Shown here: in pieces, positions 1 to 9,053 of the stretch
How positions within the stretch are numbered: the stretch's first letter is position 1
Layout: every line of letters begins with the position of its first letter
Source of the DNA: Pseudomonas putida
GTDB taxonomy: Bacteria; Pseudomonadota; Gammaproteobacteria; Pseudomonadales; Pseudomonadaceae
Direction: 5' to 3'
DNA length: 64,000 nucleotides
NCBI RefSeq assembly: GCF_002906855.1
Contig: NZ_MINI01000038.1
Location: forward strand, 62,001-126,000
Notes under the pieces: generated by a model
What the model saw: the letters and a program-made list of their open reading frames with translations, nothing else
Database searches by the model: none
What the model was told of the DNA's origin: nothing
Translations under genes and position numbers: made by a program

Positions 1-600
1 GCGCTTGACCGCGAAGGCCGGCACCCACCAGGAGTGGATGACGTCGGCGGCGGTCACCAGGAAGCGCACCTTGGCACCGACCGGCAGCACCAGCGGCTGG
101 TCGACTTCAAGCAGGTAGTGCTCGTCCTTGGGCGCCTTGTTGTGGATCTGATCGGCGGGGGTGGCCAGGTTGCTGAAGAACTCCACGTCCTGGCCCAGAT
201 ATTTGTAGTGCCATTTCCACTGGTAGCCGGTGACCTGGATGTCGATGTCCGATTCGCTGGCGTCGTAGATGTCGATCAGGGTCTTGGTGGCCGGAATGGC
301 CATGGCCACCAGAATCAGGAAGGGCACGATGGTCCAGAGGATTTCCACCCAGGTGTGCTCGTGAAAATGCGCTGGCTGCTGGCCGGTGGAACGGCGGTGA
401 ATGACCATGGACCAGAACATCGCACCGAAAACCACGATGCCGATGATCACGCAGATCCAGAAGATCGTCATGTGCAGGTCGAACACAGCGTTGGAGACTT
501 CCGTCGCCCCCGGGTGCATGTTCACGGTCCAGGCAGCGTTGGCCTGACCAAAAACCGACCACAACAGGAGGCCCATCCAGACATGTGGATGTCGCATCAT
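1..600 (-). CDS. coxB: Cytochrome c oxidase subunit II (aa3 type), N-terminal part
   Basis: The first 200 codons are present; the 3' end lies beyond base 1. The product is the CuA-carrying subunit that takes electrons from cytochrome c. Visible are a signal peptide (about residues 1-23), two membrane helices (about 43-65 and 85-107), the aromatic run GYQWKWHYKY typical of subunit II, and DVIHSWW, whose His is the first CuA ligand. The Cys-rich CuA motif is outside the window. ATG at 600 is preceded by AAGGGGAA at good spacing. It would head an operon running off the left edge, with coxA expected next. Confidence 0.96.
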   Translation of the reverse strand, partial: MMRHPHVWMGLLLWSVFGQANAAWTVNMHPGATEVSNAVFDLHMTIFWICVIIGIVVFGAMFWSMVIHRRSTGQQPAHFHEHTWVEILWTIVPFLILVAMAIPATKTLIDIYDASESDIDIQVTGYQWKWHYKYLGQDVEFFSNLATPADQIHNKAPKDEHYLLEVDQPLVLPVGAKVRFLVTAADVIHSWWVPAFAVKR

Positions 601-968
601 TGCGGGTTCCCCTTCTCGTTCTTGTAGTCCCGGAGGCGTGGCCTGCGGCAAGAGGGAACGGCGGTCAAGACTGCCTGGCTTCGACGACCGAGCCCCTGCA
701 AAAGCAGTCGGGCCTCATCAACGAATCACGTTCAACGGGAGTATAGACAGCGACCAACGGCACGCAACGACGCTGGTGAAATGAACTTCAAGAAATGCGA
801 AAGGCCGTGCAAAAGCCCGAGCTTGAGGGGCTATGGCAAAATAATGGCAATGCGATATGCCGAACTGCGCACACGTTTGCGAGGTTTATAACAAATGCGT
901 CTTAGGTATTCTGTATACCGAGCTAATTTAGTGTCTTCCGTTTGAAACGTCTTGTCCCTGGAGTTGTC
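601..968. other. Divergent intergenic region coxB / conserved hypothetical
   Basis: About 370 bases without a credible gene. It must hold the coxB promoter (leftward) and that of the gene at 969 (rightward). The right half is AT-richer, including TTTATAAC near 880. I see no convincing operator or hairpin. Confidence 0.5.
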
Positions 969-1613
969 ATGAACATCGCTGCTGTACGCGAGCAGATTAG
1001 CCAAGCCCACGACCACGAAGGCCGCACCGGCCAACTGAAAGAGCGTCTCGAGCTGCAACTGCCTCACCTGCACCCCTCGATCAAACTGCCTGAGCAGGAC
1101 GCCCAGGGTACTTTGGCGCGCTTCGTCAGCGCTTACATCGATCAGGTCCCGGAGCTGCTGGATGCCGCCTACCACGTAGCCCGCGAAGCGGGGATCGAAT
1201 CCCAGATAAAACCCGTACTGAAGATTGCCGAAGCCTATTTCCTGCGGCCGCCGAGCGTGATGCAGGGGCATGTGGGGCTCGATTGCCTGCTGGATGAGGC
1301 CTACCTGGCGCACCGCCTGGTGGAGGAGGTCAACGACCTGTACATCCGCCACTTTCAGCAACCACTGATTCCGGTCGACACCACGGTGGCCAACCTGATC
1401 GCCCACCAGCTGATCGGCGAAACCTTTGCCAATCAGCTGGATGAGGTAGTGCACCACTCGCTGGAAGAAATGCTCGATGACGACAGCTTTGCCGCAGAAT
1501 CGGTGGAAGCCTATCGCGAAACCCTCCGCAGCCCGCAGACGGGTGAAGCCTGGAAGCGCTGGCCGTGCCTGTCGCGCCAGTTGAACGTGGAGTTTGGCAA
1601 GACCAACGCCTGA
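969..1613 (+). CDS. Conserved Pseudomonas hypothetical protein
   Basis: 214 residues, soluble, acidic, no signal peptide or membrane segment. I recognise it only as the gene usually found between coxB and the SulP/carbonic anhydrase pair in Pseudomonas (PA0104-like, from memory); no function is known to me. The central part (FVSAYIDQVPELLDAA ... GLDCLLDEAYLAHRLVEEVND) looks all-helical. ATG 969 is chosen because GGAG at 960-963 sits 5 bases upstream; an in-frame start at 942 lacks a ribosome site. A terminator follows at 1680. Confidence 0.85.
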   Translation: MNIAAVREQISQAHDHEGRTGQLKERLELQLPHLHPSIKLPEQDAQGTLARFVSAYIDQVPELLDAAYHVAREAGIESQIKPVLKIAEAYFLRPPSVMQGHVGLDCLLDEAYLAHRLVEEVNDLYIRHFQQPLIPVDTTVANLIAHQLIGETFANQLDEVVHHSLEEMLDDDSFAAESVEAYRETLRSPQTGEAWKRWPCLSRQLNVEFGKTNA

Positions 1614-1679
1614 CTCTACGAACCGGCTAGGGAAAGCGCTCCCGCTGCTGCCCCCCACCTCAGATCATTACTGTCATCC

Positions 1680-1701
1680 GGCCGCCTCTGGGCGGCCTTT
1701 T
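1680..1701 (+). terminator. Rho-independent terminator
   Basis: Perfect 7-bp stem GGCCGCC/GGCGGCC with TCTG loop followed by TTTT, downstream of the gene ending at 1613 and just before the next start at 1721. Confidence 0.8.
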
Positions 1702-1720
1702 CCATTTAAAGGTGATGACA

Positions 1721-2803
1721 ATGACGATCAGAAGAAACCGGATCTACACGGACCTGTTGCGGGGTACCTATCGCACAATATGGGGCAACTGGGGCCTCAA
1801 TCCCTCCATCAAGCCCGGCGCAGTCGGCATAATCGATTCCGACTCCGGCGACTTCAAGCTTGTGGCCGATTGCCTGCCCGGCGTCCAGATCAGCAAGAAC
1901 CAGCAAAGCCGGAAGTGGGATTTCAAATCCACTGGCGTGGCGTGCAGGAGCGTCAGCGCTAATGTCGGAGGGGTGATCTTTGACCCGAACACCGGTGCCG
2001 AAGTCAAACCTGATGCCGCACTGGAATGGACTTTCGACAAGGAGAACTCCATTACTTCGGAGTTCGCGATCGCCGGTGAGCACGCCATCAGCAACCTTTC
2101 CGTGCTGGACGACCAGTACGATTGGCTGCTCTCCCAGGCGCACAAGTTGAACATGGCGACCGCAGCCGGCATCTCCGAAGGTTTTGGCGTGGTGACCTCG
2201 GTCATCTACGCCAGCAGCGGGCTGAATGCAGTATCGAAGAAGAACAACGCCAGCTTCACCGTTTCAGGCAGCGCAAGCGGCCTCAACCGCCTGCTCGGTG
2301 AAGAAGGCATCAATGGCAAAGGCAAGGCGAGCTACGTATTCACCAGCAACTCCAGTGAAGTGGAGACGCATACCCTACCGGCAAAAAGCGGTGAAGTGGC
2401 AACTGACCCCCTGCCAATCGCTTATACCTTTGCCTCGTTTGCAGGCAGCCGGGTGCTGATTCCGAGTTGGGTCGGCAAGATCGGCGTTTTGAACCTGCTG
2501 ATTGATAGCAAGGCTTCGTCCTTCACCACCTACACCACCAAGGTCACACTGACCTACCAGACACCCGCCGGCCCGGTCGAAGATTCCAGGACCGTAATCT
2601 GTGGAAGCTCAACCAGCTTCGGCGAAATTCCCCTCACTGCCACCGAGATGGTGTTGACTGCAGAGTTCATCAATATCGGCTCCAACACCCGCAAGTCGAT
2701 GCGGTGGAACACGCCCGCCAGCGAGTGGCTGGGCGGCACCCGCACCGTGAACCTGACAGGTACATGGCCGGGTGCACCGGAGATGACCGAGCTCAAGCAC
2801 TGA
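1721..2803 (+). CDS. Unrecognised 360-residue protein, possibly beta-rich
   Basis: I do not recognise this protein. It has no signal peptide and no clear membrane helix. The middle (about residues 145-215) is rich in Gly/Ser/Ala/Val with alternating hydrophobics, ending with two GINGKGKASYVF-like strands, and the last ~90 residues look like a beta sandwich (TTYTTKVTLTY, VVLTAEF-type strands, Trp near the end). Such a layout would suit a pore-forming or lectin-like protein, but that is speculation. ATG 1721 is preferred over GTG 1712 and ATG 1715 because AAAGG at 1708-1712 has the right spacing only for 1721. It stands alone behind a terminator and converges on sulP with a 2-base gap. Confidence 0.75.
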   Translation: MTIRRNRIYTDLLRGTYRTIWGNWGLNPSIKPGAVGIIDSDSGDFKLVADCLPGVQISKNQQSRKWDFKSTGVACRSVSANVGGVIFDPNTGAEVKPDAALEWTFDKENSITSEFAIAGEHAISNLSVLDDQYDWLLSQAHKLNMATAAGISEGFGVVTSVIYASSGLNAVSKKNNASFTVSGSASGLNRLLGEEGINGKGKASYVFTSNSSEVETHTLPAKSGEVATDPLPIAYTFASFAGSRVLIPSWVGKIGVLNLLIDSKASSFTTYTTKVTLTYQTPAGPVEDSRTVICGSSTSFGEIPLTATEMVLTAEFINIGSNTRKSMRWNTPASEWLGGTRTVNLTGTWPGAPEMTELKH

Positions 2804-2805
2804 CC

Positions 2806-4323
2806 TCAGGCGCCAGCAACGCTACGCAAACGGCCTTCCACCCTGCGCTTGAGCCCTCGCTGTTCGATACGCAGGCTGGAGCCGCTGGTCTTGCTCCAAT
2901 CCTCCAGCAGTTCCAGGCATGAATGGTCGATGTAGGTCAAGTTGGCCAGCGGCACATGCAAGGTGGTACCGGCAGGTACGCTTTCGAGCACCTGAGTCAA
3001 CGCTGGCACCTTGAGGAACGTTGCCGCCCCGCTCAGGCGCAGCTCCATATGACCACGGGGTTCCAGCTGGACAAGGCAGATCTTCAGGCGCGCTGCCTTG
3101 AATGCCAACTTCAGCAATGTCAGCGCGAAACCCAACAGTACACCGGTCAAAAGGTTAGTGAAGATGATCGCCATGGCTGTCGCCACATAGGTGAACATCG
3201 GCATCCGACCGTAGCGGCCCAAATTTCGCAGCGCCTTGAAATCGACCAGTTTGATACCGGTGTAGACCAGCACGCCTGCCAGGCTCGCCACCGGAATCTG
3301 CTGCAGTACCGTACTCAGCACCACCACGAACGCCAGTAACCACAACCCATGCAGGATCGCCGAGGCCCGGGTTTGTGCCCCGGCCTGGACATTGGCCGAG
3401 CTGCGAACGATCACGCCGGTCATCGGCAAGGCTCCCAGGAGCCCGCAGAGCATATTGCCGATCCCCTGGGCCGAAAGCTCACGATCAAAATCCGAGCGCT
3501 GGCCACTGTGCATGCGATCGACCGCAGCGGCCGACAACAAGGTTTCGGCACTGGCGATGAACGCTAGCGCAAAGGCGGCAACCAGCAATGTCGGGTCAGC
3601 CAGTTTCATGAGGTCATCGGGGCGAATCCAGTCGATGGCTTCGGTCAAGTCCGCTGGCACCTGCACACGGTTCACCGGCAGCGCCAGCCACATGGCGATA
3701 GCGGTCATCGCCGCCACGCCCAGCAAGGCGCCCGGAACGAACCTTAGCCGCTGTGGCCGCAACCGCTCCCAGGCCCACATGATGGCAATGGTACCCAGCC
3801 CTAGCGCACCGGCCATCCAGCCGGAACCTGCATTTTCCAACGGCAGGGCAGCACTCACGGTAGCGGGAAACTCCAGCAGGTTCTGCAGACCCGACGGCTG
3901 TGGCGCCGTGTCGAACATTACATGCACCTGCGACAATACGATCAGCACCCCGATGCCAGCGAGCATGCCGTACACCACTGCTGGCGCCGTGACACGGAAC
4001 CAGCATCCCAGGCGCAAGCGCCCGGCCAGCAATTGCAGAATCCCCGCCAGCAGCAGGATGGGCCCAAGCATGGCCATGCCGTGCTGACGCACCAATTCGA
4101 ATACCAGCACCGCCAGGCCCGCCGCCGGGCCGCTCACCTGCAACGGCGAGCCCGCCAGGAAGCCGACCACGATACCGCCGATGATACCGGTGATCAGGCC
4201 CTTGGCCGGCGGCATGCCCGAGGCGATCGCAATGCCCATGCACAACGGCAGGGCGACCAGGAAGACCACCACCGACGCCAGCAACTCACGCGGCAGGGCC
4301 GCTTTCAACTGTGTAATGTTCAC
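2806..4323 (-). CDS. SulP-family anion transporter with STAS domain
   Basis: 505 residues: about ten to twelve membrane helices and a short C-terminal STAS domain (about residues 420-500; LANLTYIDHSCLELLEDW). SulP proteins carry sulfate, bicarbonate or dicarboxylates. The beta-carbonic anhydrase immediately upstream on the same strand makes bicarbonate the most attractive substrate, by analogy with known SulP/carbonic-anhydrase pairs; sulfate cannot be excluded. Start is GTG 4323 with AAGGAG 7-8 bases upstream. About 195 bases separate it from the carbonic anhydrase gene. Confidence 0.9.
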   Translation of the reverse strand: MNITQLKAALPRELLASVVVFLVALPLCMGIAIASGMPPAKGLITGIIGGIVVGFLAGSPLQVSGPAAGLAVLVFELVRQHGMAMLGPILLLAGILQLLAGRLRLGCWFRVTAPAVVYGMLAGIGVLIVLSQVHVMFDTAPQPSGLQNLLEFPATVSAALPLENAGSGWMAGALGLGTIAIMWAWERLRPQRLRFVPGALLGVAAMTAIAMWLALPVNRVQVPADLTEAIDWIRPDDLMKLADPTLLVAAFALAFIASAETLLSAAAVDRMHSGQRSDFDRELSAQGIGNMLCGLLGALPMTGVIVRSSANVQAGAQTRASAILHGLWLLAFVVVLSTVLQQIPVASLAGVLVYTGIKLVDFKALRNLGRYGRMPMFTYVATAMAIIFTNLLTGVLLGFALTLLKLAFKAARLKICLVQLEPRGHMELRLSGAATFLKVPALTQVLESVPAGTTLHVPLANLTYIDHSCLELLEDWSKTSGSSLRIEQRGLKRRVEGRLRSVAGA

Positions 4324-4518
4324 CGTGTTTCTCCTTTCTCTGACGCACGGCCATTCCCCTGGCCGTGGGCACGTTTGGTCCCTGACGAACGCGCAGGCGC
4401 GGGCCGCCAGCGGGAATCGCCGGCAGGGTAGTCAGGGCATTTTCAAGGCAGCCGAAGGCCGCGCCGCACCCGCGTTGGGTGCAGCCGGCTATTCAAGATT
4501 CAGCTGTGGACGGGTCGC

Positions 4519-5238
4519 TTAGTAGCGGCCTCTCGGAGTGGCGCAGGGCACGGGCTCGCCTGCGGTCAGTGGCATGAAGCTGTCACTGGCTGCGTCGTAG
4601 GCTTCGATCTTGCTGGTCTCGATGTCGTAGATCCAACCGTGGATGAACAGCTCACCCGCTGCCAGGCGCGAAGCCACCGACGGGTGGGTGCGCAGGTGAT
4701 GCAGCTGGGCGATGACGTTTTCCTTGGTCAACACCTGCATGGTTTCGTGCTCGCTGCCGCACGAGCAATTGTTCTCGACCACGGTGCGGGCCACTTCGGC
4801 GTGACGCAACCAGGCGGAAACGGTCGGCATCTTGGTCAGCGATTGCGGGTTCAGCACGGCACGCATGGCACCGCAGTCGGAGTGGCCGCACACAATGATG
4901 TGGTGCACCTTCAGCGCCAGCACCGCGTACTCGATCGCGCTGGAAACGCCGCCGTTCATCTGGCCATATGGCGGAACTACGTTACCGACGTTACGGGTCA
5001 CGAACAGGTCGCCCGGCGAGCTCTGGGTAATCAGCTCGGGGACGATGCGTGAGTCGGCACAGGTGATGAACATGGCGCGCGGAGTTTGCGCAGTGGCGAG
5101 CTTCTTGAACAGCTCCTGCTGCTCGGGGAAGACGTCATGGTGAAAGCGCAGGAAGCCGTCGACGATGTGCTTCAGAGCGGCATCGGCGCTCTCCGCTGGA
5201 GCTGGCGGAACGACCTTGGATGGGTCCTTTACGGGCAT
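4519..5238 (-). CDS. Beta-class carbonic anhydrase
   Basis: 239 residues. Interconverts CO2 and bicarbonate in the cytoplasm. Zinc site: Cys60 with Asp62/Arg64 in CADSR, and His119/Cys122 in CGHSDCGA. The acidic dyad Asp62-Arg64 is intact. ATG 5238 has AGAGGA 7 bases upstream. Downstream sulP on the same strand suggests a bicarbonate supply unit. Close to the CynT/Can family. Confidence 0.95.
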   Translation of the reverse strand: MPVKDPSKVVPPAPAESADAALKHIVDGFLRFHHDVFPEQQELFKKLATAQTPRAMFITCADSRIVPELITQSSPGDLFVTRNVGNVVPPYGQMNGGVSSAIEYAVLALKVHHIIVCGHSDCGAMRAVLNPQSLTKMPTVSAWLRHAEVARTVVENNCSCGSEHETMQVLTKENVIAQLHHLRTHPSVASRLAAGELFIHGWIYDIETSKIEAYDAASDSFMPLTAGEPVPCATPRGRY

Positions 5239-5531
5239 GATTCATCCTCTTGACGGTGTGAAGGTAAATCCATTTTACCGGTGAAAGATTCTGGCTATGC
5301 GCAGATTTAGATGACGCGCACAGGCGATAGATCACAGTCGTCGCTGACTGGATTCCTACGCTAGCGGGTAAAACTTAACTGAAACTTAATTCGAAGGCTC
5401 TAGAACAGGCGTTCCAGATCGAAAAGGCGGGAGCTGAATAATAGCAAAAAAGCATCAGCTGCCAAGAGCCATTACTCAGATTATTTGCTTGAATGAGTGA
5501 CACTGGGGATGCCGGCAGGCGCCACTTGCAG

Positions 5532-6590
5532 TCAGAACAACGCCATCTGACCACCGGGCGGGCAAAAGGCCGAGCAATCCAATGCCTGCGCTTCCCGCCC
5601 CTCGAAGTTCAGCCGCTTCATCGCCCTGGCAAAGCGCTGCGCCAGAAGCTCGGCAAACACCCCCTCACCACGCATCCGCGCACCGAAGCGGCTGTCGTAA
5701 AGTTCGCCGCCACGGCACTGGCGAATCAGGCTGAGCACATGGGCCGCCCGCTGCGGGTAATGTTCCTGAAGCCACTGCTCGAACAATGGTGCCACTTCCA
5801 ACGGCAGGCGCAGCATCATGTAGGCAGCGCTCTGAGCACCCGCTTCCTTTGCAGCCTCCAGCAGGTGTTCCAGTTCACTGTCGTTGATCATCGGAATCAT
5901 CGGCGAACACAACACGCCCACCGGTACCCCGGCTTCGCGCAACACACGAATGGCCCGCAACCTGGCATTGGGTGAAGCCGCGCGAGGCTCGAGCACCCGC
6001 TTGAGGTCGTTGTCCAAGGTTGTGAGGCTGATCATCACCCGCGCCAGACGCTGGCTGGCCATCTCGGCCAGCAGGTCCAGGTCGCGCAGTACCAGCGCGC
6101 CCTTGGTGACGATGGTCACCGGATGGCGAAAGCGCAAAAGGACTTCCAGCAACCGTCGCGTCAGCTGCTGCTCGCGCTCGATTGGCTGGTAAGGGTCGGT
6201 GTTGGAGCCCAGGTTGATCGGCGCGCAGACATAGCCCGGTTTGCTCAACTGCTGCGCAAGCACTTCGGCAGCATTAGCCTTGGCGATCAGCTTGGTCTCG
6301 AAATCCAGCCCTGGGGAAAGGTCCCAGTATGCATGTGAGGGACGGGCATAACAGTAGATGCAGCCATGCTCGCAGCCACGATAAGGATTGATCGAGCGGT
6401 CGAAGGGCAGATCGGGGGAGGTATTGCGACTGATGACGGACTTGGCTATCTCGACGCGCACCTCGGTGCCCTGGGTGAGTGGCACTTCCTGATACCAACC
6501 ATCGTCCTCGACCACAGAGCGGGACGAAGCGAAACGGTTGTGTGGTTGCAGGACAGTGCCACGCCCTTTCTGCGACATGGGAATCATCAT
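5532..6590 (-). CDS. Radical SAM protein, PA0069 family
   Basis: 352 residues. Carries the 4Fe-4S radical SAM motif CX3CX2C (Cys73, Cys77, Cys80 in GCEHGCIYC) in a partial TIM barrel, and belongs to the group annotated as PA0069/Rv2578c-type, distantly like spore photoproduct lyase. The reaction is unknown. A near-consensus LexA box lies 15 bases upstream, so it should be SOS-induced; PA0069 is, as I recall, in the P. aeruginosa LexA regulon. A DNA-repair role is therefore inferred. ATG 6590 is preferred to GTG 6599 because AGGTGG sits upstream of it. Confidence 0.9.
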   Translation of the reverse strand: MMIPMSQKGRGTVLQPHNRFASSRSVVEDDGWYQEVPLTQGTEVRVEIAKSVISRNTSPDLPFDRSINPYRGCEHGCIYCYARPSHAYWDLSPGLDFETKLIAKANAAEVLAQQLSKPGYVCAPINLGSNTDPYQPIEREQQLTRRLLEVLLRFRHPVTIVTKGALVLRDLDLLAEMASQRLARVMISLTTLDNDLKRVLEPRAASPNARLRAIRVLREAGVPVGVLCSPMIPMINDSELEHLLEAAKEAGAQSAAYMMLRLPLEVAPLFEQWLQEHYPQRAAHVLSLIRQCRGGELYDSRFGARMRGEGVFAELLAQRFARAMKRLNFEGREAQALDCSAFCPPGGQMALF

Positions 6591-6602
6591 GGACGCCACC
6601 TA

Positions 6603-6622
6603 AACTGTATTTATATACAGTA
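6603..6622 (-). promoter_or_regulatory. LexA (SOS) box
   Basis: CTG-N10-CAG core at 6605-6620; on the minus strand it reads TACTGTATATAAATACAGTT, almost the E. coli consensus. It lies 15 bases before the radical SAM start, in the position expected of a repressor site. Confidence 0.9.
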
Positions 6623-6669
6623 TAGTTTTCGCGCGGCGCACACCAGCGCCGCCGGTCACCGCAACGGCA

Positions 6670-8679
6670 TCAGGCCAGCCCCGTCCACTTCAGGAATCGT
6701 GTCGTATCCGCCGGTCGGCCCAGGAACGATTCGATACCCTGCAAGAACGGCCGAGATACGGACGGTGCAAGAACCTCATCCAGCAATGCTCGACCGGTTG
6801 GCTGATCCAGCAAGCCTGCCGCTTCGAACCGACTGAACAGGTCCCACGCATGGACATCCGCCCAGAGGTAACCGAAAAAGCCGGCATCGTAACCCGTCAC
6901 CAGATGAGTGAAACCGTGCAGCGGTTTCTCGAAACCTTTCAACGGCCATAGCCCGGTGCGCAGATGGCTGTCAGTCACGAGACGGGAAAGGTCCACTCCG
7001 TTGGTGGCCGATCGGTGCAAGCCCAGATCGAGAAGCGCCCGGCCCAGGAGCGTCGCGCTTGACCGGGCATTGTCGCCTTGCAGTTTGTCCAGCACGGGCT
7101 TCAGTTCAGCGCTGCTCAACTTTCGACCGTCCTGGTAGTGAGCAGAGATACTTGCCAGGTAGTCGGCATCCCAGACCCAGCACTCGAAGAGCTTCGATGG
7201 AACTTCCACCCCATCGCTACCCAGCCGACGCGTGTCGGAGAGCAGGTGATTGTTCGTGCTGACCAGCAGACTGTGCAGGGCGTGACCAAACTCATGGTAG
7301 AGCTTTCTGAGCGCCAGGTGGTCCAACAACGGAGGGCGACCATCAATACCCTGAGGTATGTCGCTGTACACGGCAACCACGACACGGTGATAACGCCCCT
7401 CGGCATCTACCCGTCGATGCCAATGGGTCACGGTCTTGACCGTGTCAGGTGCTTTGCCATCGTGCTGCAGGGCATCCAGATAAAGATGACCGATCGTTGC
7501 ATGATCCTTGACCACCTCAAAGACGATTACGCTGGGATGCCAGGCGTTTGAGTCATTCAACTTCTGCAACTCAACGCCAAAGAGCCGCCTGGCCATCTCG
7601 CGCAGCGCCGCCACCACAACTTCGAACGTGAAGTATTCCTGCATGGTTGCCTCCGAAAGCAGGCTCTCGGAGCTAAGGGCATTGGCGTACAGATACTCGA
7701 TATCCCAAGGTTCGAGGGTATCAATACCATGTGCTGCCGCTTGCGGCTCTATTGTGCCTCTAGCAGCCGACATGGCCGGTTTCATCCGATCTTCCAGACT
7801 TTGCAGAAACGCCTCCAGCCGGGCAACAGTGCCGATGCTCTTGGTCTGCACACTCAGCTGCACATGGTCCTCGAACCCCAGCAAACGTGCCTTTTCATTT
7901 CTCAGTTCAACGAGTTCCCGAATCACTTCACCGTTGTCGAGCGCAGGGTCGTCGCTGACGCCCTGTAAATGGTAGGCACGATAAACCTGTTCACGCAGCG
8001 ACCGATCTTTTGCAAATTTGAGGACGTGGGTGAAATTTGCTTCGTCGCAGGCGATCACCCAACCGGAAAGCTTTGCGGCCTGCGCAACCGAGCGCATCTG
8101 CCCCTGTTGTTGGCCGGCAATCCCTTCAAGTCGGTTTTCATCCGTAACGTGCACGGCAAGGGATGCAACGGTGGAGTCGACGTTGGTCAGGAATCGTGTC
8201 GTAAGCTCGCCTATTCGCTTTTCCAGTTGTTGCAGGCGGGCTTTGTCTTCCGTGCCCAGGTGTACGCCGCCGTTCTTGTATTCCTGAAGGATCAGCGCCA
8301 GCGTCGCTTGCTTGCGCGAATCCAGATGCTGGCCCACTGCGCTGTTGGCCATACGAACATACAGTTGATACAGCTCGACATTTCGCAGCTTCTCTTTGAA
8401 GCACCCATCGGCCTCGAGATAGGTCTTCTGGAACACCTGCCGCCACTCATCACTATGGTTGGCCATGGGCGCAAAGTCATAGAAAGTGCCTTGCAGATCG
8501 GCGTCGAGCGCATCGACGGCAAGGACGAGATCGTCCCAGGTGGGTAATGCGGCCTGATGCTCGACAACCGCTTCAATGCCCAGACGATAGTTGGCAATGC
8601 TGATTTCAATAGCCTGCAGGGCCTGATCGGGAGTGACCTGCCGGTAATCCAGTAAATTTGCAGCGTGCAACAGTGCCAT
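6670..8679 (-). CDS. M3-family metallopeptidase, second oligopeptidase A-like protein
   Basis: 669 residues. Cytoplasmic zinc oligopeptidase of the thimet/oligopeptidase A family: HEFGH at 462-466 with the third ligand Glu492 in GVEVPS. Length and motifs match PrlC, which is encoded two genes away, so this is a tandem paralogue. It is clearly divergent from PrlC and its base use looks less GC-rich than its neighbours, which hints at acquisition rather than recent duplication. ATG 8679 starts at the conserved N-terminus; a longer frame to 8748 has no ribosome site. Substrate unknown. Confidence 0.9.
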   Translation of the reverse strand: MALLHAANLLDYRQVTPDQALQAIEISIANYRLGIEAVVEHQAALPTWDDLVLAVDALDADLQGTFYDFAPMANHSDEWRQVFQKTYLEADGCFKEKLRNVELYQLYVRMANSAVGQHLDSRKQATLALILQEYKNGGVHLGTEDKARLQQLEKRIGELTTRFLTNVDSTVASLAVHVTDENRLEGIAGQQQGQMRSVAQAAKLSGWVIACDEANFTHVLKFAKDRSLREQVYRAYHLQGVSDDPALDNGEVIRELVELRNEKARLLGFEDHVQLSVQTKSIGTVARLEAFLQSLEDRMKPAMSAARGTIEPQAAAHGIDTLEPWDIEYLYANALSSESLLSEATMQEYFTFEVVVAALREMARRLFGVELQKLNDSNAWHPSVIVFEVVKDHATIGHLYLDALQHDGKAPDTVKTVTHWHRRVDAEGRYHRVVVAVYSDIPQGIDGRPPLLDHLALRKLYHEFGHALHSLLVSTNNHLLSDTRRLGSDGVEVPSKLFECWVWDADYLASISAHYQDGRKLSSAELKPVLDKLQGDNARSSATLLGRALLDLGLHRSATNGVDLSRLVTDSHLRTGLWPLKGFEKPLHGFTHLVTGYDAGFFGYLWADVHAWDLFSRFEAAGLLDQPTGRALLDEVLAPSVSRPFLQGIESFLGRPADTTRFLKWTGLA

Positions 8680-8771
8680 GACAGTACCTGACGGGATGCG
8701 GAAGAAGAGCAGAACTATCCGCCCTCCCTCCGCTGCCGCGGCTGGCATTATCTAACACCCGTCGACCCGGA

Positions 8772-9053
8772 TTACTCGCTCGGCTTTTTCAGCTTCGGAT
8801 TCGGGAAGAACTGCACGGTCTGCACCTTGGCCGGTGCCGCTTTCGGCGCCAGCTGGTTGACCCGGGTACCGAGCTCCTTGGGCACCGACAGGCCCTGTTC
8901 ATTAAGGGTGTCCGTGAAGCCGCAGGCCACGCACTCGCGGTGCGGGACGTCGTCTTCACTCCACATCATCAGCTTGTCGGGCTCGCTGCACGCCGGGCAG
9001 ACCGCCCCGGCGATAAAGCGTTTCTTGGTTTTGTTCACTGCAACCTCGCTCAT
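8772..9053 (-). CDS. YheV-family zinc-ribbon protein
   Basis: 93 residues with two CXXC pairs (Cys19/Cys22 and Cys41/Cys44), a zinc ribbon as in the YheV/DUF2387 family. Function unknown. Its start overlaps the prlC stop by 4 bases (ATGA), so it is translationally coupled to prlC, the conserved arrangement also seen in E. coli. Confidence 0.9.
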   Translation of the reverse strand: MSEVAVNKTKKRFIAGAVCPACSEPDKLMMWSEDDVPHRECVACGFTDTLNEQGLSVPKELGTRVNQLAPKAAPAKVQTVQFFPNPKLKKPSE

